Source of the DNA: DATGEO01 sp035310015
GTDB taxonomy: Bacteria; Chloroflexota; Dormibacteria; Dormibacterales; Dormibacteraceae
DNA length: 9,503 bases
NCBI GenBank assembly: GCA_035310015.1
Contig: DATGEO010000036.1
Span: 1-9,503 of the forward strand
Direction of reading: 5' to 3'
Below the pieces are notes generated by a model, which was not told the DNA's origin, searched no databases, and saw only the letters and a program-made list of their open reading frames with translations. The position numbers and the translations under genes are program-made. Each line of letters begins with the position of its first letter. The first letter of the stretch is position 1. Of this stretch, positions 6,269-9,503 are shown piece after piece.

Positions 6269-7326
6269 CGGGCGGCTCTGTGAGGCTCGCGCGACGCCGC
6301 TTCGGTGAGCAGCTCGGCGACGCGGTCCGAGCGCTCGATGACCGGCCCATGCCCGACACCTTCGAGCACGACCTCGCGCACGTCACCGCTCGAGCTCGCC
6401 TCGTAGCGGTCGAGCAGCTTGCGGATCTGCTGGAGCATCGGCTGCGGTGGGCACGCTTCATCGCCCGGCCAGCCCGGCACTGCGCCGAGCTTGCCGAGGA
6501 AGGCCATGTCGAACAGCGACGTGTCGCTGATGACCTGGTCTTCGTCGCCTCGGATCCAGACCACCGGGAACGCTTGCTTGACGTCGCCGAAGCCGCTGAA
6601 GTCGGTGTACTTCGGGGAGATCGCGTTGTTGACGCCGCGCACGCCCGGCGCCATGCCGGGCCAGTTGACCGACGCCTTGGAGTCGCCCGGATAGAAGTCG
6701 TCGCCGATCTTGGTCAGGAGGACCTCTTCCAGAAGCTCGTCTTCGTCGGGCGCCTTGTACTTCGGCGACCAGAAGAAGCTCGTCATGGTGACGCGCGGAG
6801 AAGAAGTCGGATCGTCGCTCGACATGTCGCCTTCCTTCATGCGGCGGATGAGCTCGGGGTTCACGGCCCCGCCCCCGCTGCCGGCGTAGTCGTCGGTGGT
6901 CGGCGTGCCGTCGGCGTCGCGCGTCGAGCCGAATCCGAACGGGGCCATCGGCGCCACCAGGGTGAGGCTCGCGATGTCACGCGGGTGCTTCTGGGCATAG
7001 CGCATCGCGATGCCGCCGCCCATCGACCAGCCGCCCACGTGCACCTGCTTGCCCTGCCAGCCGAGCGCCTTGACCAGAGAGGCGAGGTCGTCGGTCCAGT
7101 CGTCGAGGCCGCGCGTGGCGTCGATCGGCTTGGCCTCCGTGCGGCCGAAGCCGCGAAGATCCGGCGCGATCACCCGAAACTCCTTCGGCAGCTTCGCCGC
7201 GACATCACGCCAGAAGCGGCCCGTCACCAGATTGCCGTGGATCAGAAGGACGGGAATGCCGTCCTGCGGTCCACGGGTCCAGACGCTCGTGCGGATGCGA
7301 TCGGTTTCGATGTCGACGCGCTGCAT
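6265..7326 (-). CDS. Alpha/beta hydrolase
   Basis: A 353-residue alpha/beta-hydrolase-fold enzyme. The oxyanion motif H30-G-N lies after the first strand, P-D-L-R-G-F-G-R-T follows at about 55-63, the nucleophile elbow is G99-W-S101-M-G103, the acid is Asp261 or Asp263 (R-G-D-E-D-Q-V-I), and the catalytic His326 sits in G-V-G-H-G-P. All triad members are therefore present. A long Gly/Asp/Ser/Thr-rich insertion (about 130-215) replaces a compact cap, making the protein longer than the common 270-300 residues; it may shape the substrate pocket. The start at ATG 7326-7324 is preferred because GGGAGGG (7338-7332) lies five bases upstream. An alternative start 13 codons earlier has no such support. 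It is coupled to the downstream DedA gene. The substrate (ester, lactone, epoxide or other) is not evident, and no signal peptide is seen. Confidence 0.92.
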   Translation of the reverse strand: MQRVDIETDRIRTSVWTRGPQDGIPVLLIHGNLVTGRFWRDVAAKLPKEFRVIAPDLRGFGRTEAKPIDATRGLDDWTDDLASLVKALGWQGKQVHVGGWSMGGGIAMRYAQKHPRDIASLTLVAPMAPFGFGSTRDADGTPTTDDYAGSGGGAVNPELIRRMKEGDMSSDDPTSSPRVTMTSFFWSPKYKAPDEDELLEEVLLTKIGDDFYPGDSKASVNWPGMAPGVRGVNNAISPKYTDFSGFGDVKQAFPVVWIRGDEDQVISDTSLFDMAFLGKLGAVPGWPGDEACPPQPMLQQIRKLLDRYEASSSGDVREVVLEGVGHGPVIERSDRVAELLTEAASREPHRAAR

Positions 7327-7342
7327 GGTGGCCCTCCCGGAC

Positions 7343-7354
7343 GCAGGTACCTGC
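7343..7354. promoter_or_regulatory. Perfect 12-bp palindrome in a divergent intergenic region
   Basis: GCAGGTACCTGC is a perfect 12-base palindrome between the divergent alpha/beta hydrolase and redoxin genes, five bases upstream of the hydrolase Shine-Dalgarno. Its place suits an operator for a dimeric regulator of the hydrolase-DedA pair or of both directions. No regulator gene is next to it. A perfect 12-mer palindrome can also occur by chance in G+C-rich DNA. Confidence 0.35.
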
Positions 7355-7384
7355 TGTGGTTCCATCGAAGTGTAGTTGGCCGCA

Positions 7385-7423
7385 GCGAGCGGCCCGAGAG
7401 GCAGATTCCCGGCCTGCGCTCGC
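7385..7423 (+). promoter_or_regulatory. Imperfect long hairpin in the leader of the redoxin gene
   Basis: GCGAGC-GGCC (7385-7394) can pair with GGCC (7411-7414) and GCTCGC (7418-7423), leaving a TGC bulge and a 16-base loop. It lies 32 bases before the proposed redoxin ATG. It could be a leader-RNA structure or a weak terminator-like element. No known riboswitch consensus is recognised, and no clear promoter hexamers or Shine-Dalgarno for the redoxin are visible nearby. Confidence 0.3.
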
Positions 7424-7454
7424 TCGGAATCAGCGATCGGACCTCGGCGTTCTC

Positions 7455-7907
7455 ATGTTTGTGGACAAGGCGATCGAGTTCGAGCTCCCCGACCACGAGG
7501 GCAAGCCGTGGCGGCTGGCCGATCACCTCCAGCAGGGGCCGGTCCTGCTCATCTTCTACCGCGGCGATTGGTGACCCTACTGCAACGGGCAGTTGGCCTC
7601 GTACGCCAGGAATTGGGACCGATTCGTCGCTGAGGGCGTGAGCCTGGCCGGGATCTCGGTCGACCCGACCGAGAACAATCGCGCCATGGTCGACAAGCTG
7701 CTGCTGCCCTTTCCCTTGCTCAGCGATCCCGAGGGGCGCGTGATCAAACAGTGGGATGTCTGGAACGAAAACGATGGCGGGATCGCCAAGCCGTCGATCT
7801 TCGCCCTCCGTCGCGACGGCTCGATTGGCTGGGCCTATGTTGGGCGTGACTTCGCCGACCGGCCCACCGACGACGAGCTGTTCGACTCAATTCAAGGAGG
7901 AGCATGA
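7455..7907 (+). CDS. Peroxiredoxin-like (AhpC/TSA) protein, probable selenoprotein with UGA at the catalytic position
   Basis: This 150-residue thioredoxin-fold protein is interrupted only by TGA at 7572-7574. Before it the frame reads V-L-L-I-F-Y-R-G-D-W; after it, in the same frame, P-Y-C-N-G-Q-L-A. Cysteine-type relatives have F-Y-R-G-x-W-C-P-Y-C, so the TGA (codon 40) replaces exactly the catalytic Cys of a CxxC site, giving U40-P-Y-C43. The rest of the fold follows intact: GVSLAGISVDPTENN, then F-P-L-L-S-D-P-E-G, and the I-A-K-P-S-I-F-A-L-R strand after the cis-Pro region. No frameshift or other stop occurs. The likely function is reduction of peroxides or disulfides using selenocysteine. 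Standard gene finders would give a short dead ORF plus a C-terminal piece from TTG 7593. The ATG at 7455 fits the domain start, though no strong ribosome site precedes it. Its stop lies one base before the next gene's ATG. The alternative is a nonsense mutation or base error. Confidence 0.85.
7593..7609 (+). promoter_or_regulatory. Weak SECIS-like hairpin candidate after the redoxin UGA
   Basis: After the UGA at 7572-7574, TTGGC (7593-7597) can pair with GCCAG (7605-7609), one pair being a G-U wobble, around the loop CUCGUAC. The loop begins 24 bases after the UGA, inside the range usual for bacterial SECIS elements. It holds a GU, but not at its first two positions. A stronger hairpin at 7576-7596 (loop AACGG) is closer to the UGA than is typical. 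Neither is decisive. Confidence 0.3.
7894..7900 (+). promoter_or_regulatory. Strong Shine-Dalgarno deciding the start of the 76-residue gene
   Basis: AAGGAGG, a full match to the anti-Shine-Dalgarno, lies within the last codons of the redoxin gene and eight bases before ATG 7909. It selects that ATG over the out-of-frame ATG at 7904 and ties the small gene's translation to the redoxin message. Confidence 0.8.
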
Positions 7908-7908
7908 G

Positions 7909-8139
7909 ATGGCGCGCGGCGATCGACCCCTACCGTTGGAGCAGCTGGAGCCGTACATGAGAGGCGCCAAGTTCGCGGCGCTCGCGTTGAGCCGGCGGCA
8001 TCAGGAGCACGACCCCGACCTCACCGATGACGCCGCTCGCTACATCGACATGGCCGAGCGCTATCGCCAGGCGGCGATCGCCACGTTCCGTCTTGAGCGC
8101 GACCGTCGGGAAATAGCTAGGACGCGGGCTCAGTCGTAG
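7909..8139 (+). CDS. Hypothetical 76-residue protein, co-transcribed with the redoxin
   Basis: I do not recognise this protein. It has 76 residues, is highly charged (many Arg, Glu and Asp) and would be largely helical, with segments such as YMRGAKFAALALSRRH and DDAARYIDMAERYRQAA. It has no cysteine, signal peptide or membrane segment. Its reality is well supported by the perfect AAGGAGG eight bases upstream and by its place one base after the redoxin stop. It is followed 16 bases later by a strong terminator hairpin, so redoxin plus this gene form a two-gene unit. A role as a partner of the redoxin is suggested only by position. Confidence 0.8.
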   Translation: MARGDRPLPLEQLEPYMRGAKFAALALSRRHQEHDPDLTDDAARYIDMAERYRQAAIATFRLERDRREIARTRAQS

Positions 8140-8155
8140 AGGGGTCCAACCTTTC

Positions 8156-8189
8156 GAGGCGGGATCGGTCCACCAGCCGATCCCGTCTT
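8156..8189. terminator. Bidirectional hairpin terminator between convergent units
   Basis: CGGGATCGG (8160-8168) and CCGATCCCG (8177-8185) form a perfect nine-pair stem with an eight-base loop, extended by four outer pairs (8156-8159 with 8186-8189, two of them wobbles). On the plus strand TCTTCTC follows, a modest pyrimidine run. It lies in the 51-base gap between the stops of two convergent genes, so it probably ends transcription from both sides. Confidence 0.75.
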
Positions 8190-8190
8190 C

Positions 8191-8373
8191 TCAGGGTGCG
8201 GTCCGAGTAGAGGACTTGGTGGCCGGCCTGGATCGCAATCGGTCGACCAAGGCGACGCTCATGCAGCGATAGCAGGTGATGGCCGGACAGTCCGGCTGAT
8301 CACAGAACGCGCATGTTTCGACGGCGACTCCGCACCTCGAGCACTTCCCGGCCTTGGCCGTCTCGACGCTCAT
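8191..8373 (-). CDS. Small cysteine-rich zinc-ribbon-like protein
   Basis: A 60-residue protein dominated by cysteines: C11-S-R-C14, C21-A-F-C24, C29, and C34-Y-R-C37. Paired CxxC motifs of this kind normally bind one or two zinc ions, so this is probably a small zinc-ribbon or zinc-knuckle protein. The C-terminal 20 residues are basic and Ser/Thr-rich. Its ATG (8373-8371) directly abuts the stop codon of the rhodanese-CBS gene, and the purine-rich GGAGAGGAGA before it provides ribosome binding, so it is clearly co-translated with that gene. The function is unknown. Roles in protein interaction, RNA binding, or as a thiol or zinc partner of the sulfurtransferase are possible. Its stop borders the bidirectional terminator, which makes it the last gene of the operon. 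Confidence 0.8.
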   Translation of the reverse strand: MSVETAKAGKCSRCGVAVETCAFCDQPDCPAITCYRCMSVALVDRLRSRPATKSSTRTAP

Positions 8374-9063
8374 CTACTTCTCCTCTCCTGCAATTCGAAC
8401 CGCATCCTTCTGCAGCAGCAGGCCGACCAGCCGGCCGTCCGAGGTCGTGATCGGGGAGCTGTCCAGCATGTGGTTGGTCATGTAGTCGGCCATTTCCTGG
8501 ATCGCGACGTGGGGGCGGAACGTGCTGGGTCCCGGCCGCATGGCCTGCTCCATCTTGAGGTCGGGATCCTTGTCGAGCTCCTTGGACCTCAAGAACCCGA
8601 GGACAACCCGCTCACTGTTGATCACCACGACGGCATCCCAGCCGGCTGCCCTCACGCGTTCGCGAACATCGCCAAGTCGTTCAGCCAGCCCGGCGGTGGG
8701 CACGTCCTTGCGCGAGACATCGCCGGCCCGCGGCCGTGCGGCGTTGGTGCCTTCGGTGCGCCGGCCGGCGGCCATCCAGTCCAGCTTGCCCGCCACATAG
8801 TCGTAGACCTCGCCGAATCCCAGGCTCTCGAGCCGCCACGCGGCCCTGGGGGACATGTCTCAAGCGGTGTCCCAGCAGTACACGATCACCGGTCGGGCTC
8901 GGTCGAGCATGCGGACCGCCTCGGTTTCAAGGCGCCGGAGCGGGAGGCTGATCGCCCCCGGCAGGTGATCCTCCTCGTACTCGTCCTCCGGGAGAACTTC
9001 GACCAGCTGAGCGCCGCGATCGAGCAGCTGCTGCACCTGGTGGCGGTCTATCTCGGTCGGCAT
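8374..9063 (-). CDS. Rhodanese-CBS fusion protein, probable selenoprotein with UGA at the rhodanese catalytic position
   Basis: Read through one TGA (8862-8860), this gene encodes 229 residues. Residues 1-100 form a rhodanese domain: Q-L-L-D-R-G-A-Q-L-V-E-V-L near the start, then E-E-D-H-L-P-G-A-I-S-L-P and P-V-I-V-Y-C63-W-D-T-A-U68-D-M-S-P-R73-A-A. The second half continues as a typical rhodanese end (L-E-S-L-G-F, V-Y-D-Y-V-A-G-K-L-D-W). U68 to R73 is the six-residue active loop, normally C-x4-R, so selenocysteine would carry the sulfur. Residues 119-229 are a pair of CBS domains, which usually bind adenine nucleotides and may gate activity. GGAGGG (9076-9071) supports ATG 9063 as the start. 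Standard annotation would yield a truncated rhodanese and a separate 160-residue CBS protein from ATG 8856. Nonsense mutation or sequencing error are the alternatives. Confidence 0.88.
8830..8846 (-). promoter_or_regulatory. Candidate bacterial SECIS hairpin downstream of the rhodanese UGA
   Basis: On the minus strand, bases 14-20 after the UGA (GGGCCGC) pair with bases 24-30 (GCGGCUC) in seven consecutive pairs, one a G-U wobble, closing a GUG loop. The loop starts at base 21 after the UGA and begins with G then U, matching the usual bacterial SECIS pattern of a G early in the apical loop 16-37 bases away. An alternative longer fold pairs CCCAGG (8850-8845) with CCTGGG (8824-8819). In G+C-rich coding DNA such stems also arise by chance. 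Confidence 0.55.
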
Positions 9064-9258
9064 CTGATCACCCTCCAGATGTTGCGCGGTTTGCGGGCCG
9101 GCCGGCGTGATCCGCATCACGCTTCTGGTCAGCGCTTGTCGTAATCAGCTTGCGTCGGGTCCCGCGGTGGTCGGGCAGCTCGTAGTCTGGGACACTTCGA
9201 GAAGGCCAGGATGCGAAGCCAAGACGTTTGAGTCCGGACGATCCGACGACTCACCGGC
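9064..9258. other. Intergenic region with an unexplained hairpin
   Basis: These 195 bases separate the DUF2127 gene from the rhodanese-CBS gene and should contain the latter's promoter. The clear feature is a hairpin at 9230-9252: GAGTC-CGGA (9230-9238) pairs with TCCG (9242-9245) and GACTC (9248-9252), with a CGA loop and a two-base bulge. It lies just past the DUF2127 stop and may end that transcript, but no T-rich tract follows on the minus strand. I see no tRNA or convincing gene here. Confidence 0.45.
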
Positions 9259-9503
9259 TCAATTTGCGGCGGAGGCGCGCTTGGCGCTGCGCAGCGTGCG
9301 CTGTTTCTGGTATTCCCGAATCGTCAGCCAGGTAACGATCGCATCAAAGACAGTGAGCCCGGCGAGGCCTATCGACGGCGCAAAGGTCATTCGATACAGC
9401 TGATACAAGATGAAGGCGATGAGAAACGCGATCATCCAGGGATAGGCCCAGATCTTGTTCTTCAGGAGCGCGGCCACGAGCACGATCTTGACCAGGCCGT
9501 GGG
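9259..9503 (-). CDS. DUF2127 family membrane protein, C-terminal part (runs off right edge)
   Basis: This is the C-terminal part of a small integral membrane protein. The frame is open to the window edge and begins with H-G-L-V-K-I-V-L-V-A-A-L-L-K-N-K before the hydrophobic stretch W-A-Y-P-W-M-I-A-F-L-I-A-F-I-L-Y-Q-L-Y-R, then G-L-A-G-L-T-V-F-D-A-I-V-T-W-L-T-I-R-E-Y. That order matches the DUF2127 family of predicted membrane proteins, whose function is not established. About 81 residues are visible, with at least two membrane helices and a basic cytoplasmic tail (Lys/Arg-rich, ending A-S-A-A-N). The GTG at 9483 is an internal valine, not the start, because family sequence continues upstream. 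Its stop (9261-9259) is followed by the 9230-9252 hairpin. No functional tie to the selenoprotein genes is evident. Confidence 0.8.
   Translation of the reverse strand, partial: HGLVKIVLVAALLKNKIWAYPWMIAFLIAFILYQLYRMTFAPSIGLAGLTVFDAIVTWLTIREYQKQRTLRSAKRASAAN

Noticed and set aside
7572..7574. Interpreting the redoxin as a pseudogene with a nonsense mutation
   Set aside because: It is not excluded, but there is no other damage, the stop sits exactly on the catalytic Cys codon, it is TGA rather than TAA or TAG, and a second gene nearby shows the same pattern.
8860..8862. Interpreting the 160-residue CBS protein from ATG 8856 as a complete gene
   Set aside because: Its first 30 residues are the second half of a rhodanese domain that continues in frame across the TGA, and no ribosome binding site precedes that ATG.
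9230..9252. A firm intrinsic terminator for the DUF2127 gene
   Set aside because: The hairpin is good but no T-rich tract follows on the minus strand, so it is only reported as a hairpin within the intergenic region.
9107..9403. A 98-codon plus-strand open frame over the intergenic region and the DUF2127 gene
   Set aside because: It is antisense to a clear membrane protein, has no ribosome binding site and no recognisable domain.
1..9503. Genome-wide TGA reassignment (as in some reduced lineages)
   Set aside because: TGA ends several intact genes at normal family lengths here, for example the sigma factor, the hydrolase and the zinc-ribbon gene.
1..9503. tRNA or rRNA genes, CRISPR arrays, insertion sequences or attachment sites
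   Set aside because: I scanned for them and saw no repeated spacer structure, transposase motif, cloverleaf or rRNA-like stretch.

Overview
The window is very G+C-rich bacterial DNA. Its genes sit close together on both strands, with GTG and TTG starts in use and large antisense open frames that arise only from codon bias. The gene set (ECF sigma factor, Tat-type Rieske protein, DUF4349 lipoprotein, rhodanese-CBS fusion, DUF2127 membrane protein) would suit a soil-type Chloroflexota/Dormibacterota or actinobacterial genome. No marker here fixes the phylum, so this is only an impression. TGA is a normal stop in several genes of the window (for example at 1092-1094 and 6265-6267).

Layout. Bases 1-1699 (minus strand, read right to left): an ECF sigma factor (1634-1092), a membrane-anchored Rieske protein overlapping it by 8 nt (1099-443), an 88-residue protein of unknown function (438-172), and the first codons of metK running off the left edge. 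A DUF4349 lipoprotein (2587-1700) lies upstream of the sigma gene on the same strand. It diverges from a plus-strand group made of an ABC-F ATPase (2662-4248), a free-standing lipoyl domain (4255-4518) and a sarcosine-oxidase-type flavoenzyme (4527-5633). This group converges on and overlaps a minus-strand pair: a DedA membrane protein (6268-5630, TTG start) coupled to an alpha/beta hydrolase (7326-6265).

The right third holds the most unusual content. A peroxiredoxin-like gene (7455-7907, plus) and a rhodanese-CBS gene (9063-8374, minus) each contain one in-frame TGA, exactly where the catalytic cysteine belongs. The first reads W-TGA-P-Y-C; the second reads A-TGA-D-M-S-P-R, the rhodanese active loop. 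In both, the reading frame and the family sequence continue undisturbed after the TGA. The best explanation is that both are selenoproteins, with UGA read as selenocysteine. The rhodanese TGA is followed by a clean GC-rich hairpin with a GUG loop at a distance suitable for a bacterial SECIS. Conventional annotation would split these genes or call them broken. They are paired with a 76-residue protein and a 60-residue cysteine-rich zinc-ribbon protein, and a strong bidirectional terminator separates the two convergent units. A partial DUF2127 membrane protein closes the window.

How the genes may work together. The sigma/Rieske pair looks like a sigma factor with a membrane partner whose outer domain is an iron-sulfur or iron-sulfur-derived fold. 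That fold has Asp in place of one cluster-binding His, which suggests a redox-responsive (anti-)sigma arrangement. The lipoyl/flavoprotein pair suggests amine or one-carbon oxidation. The selenoprotein cluster suggests peroxide and sulfane-sulfur chemistry. These links are inferred from gene order and motifs, not shown directly.
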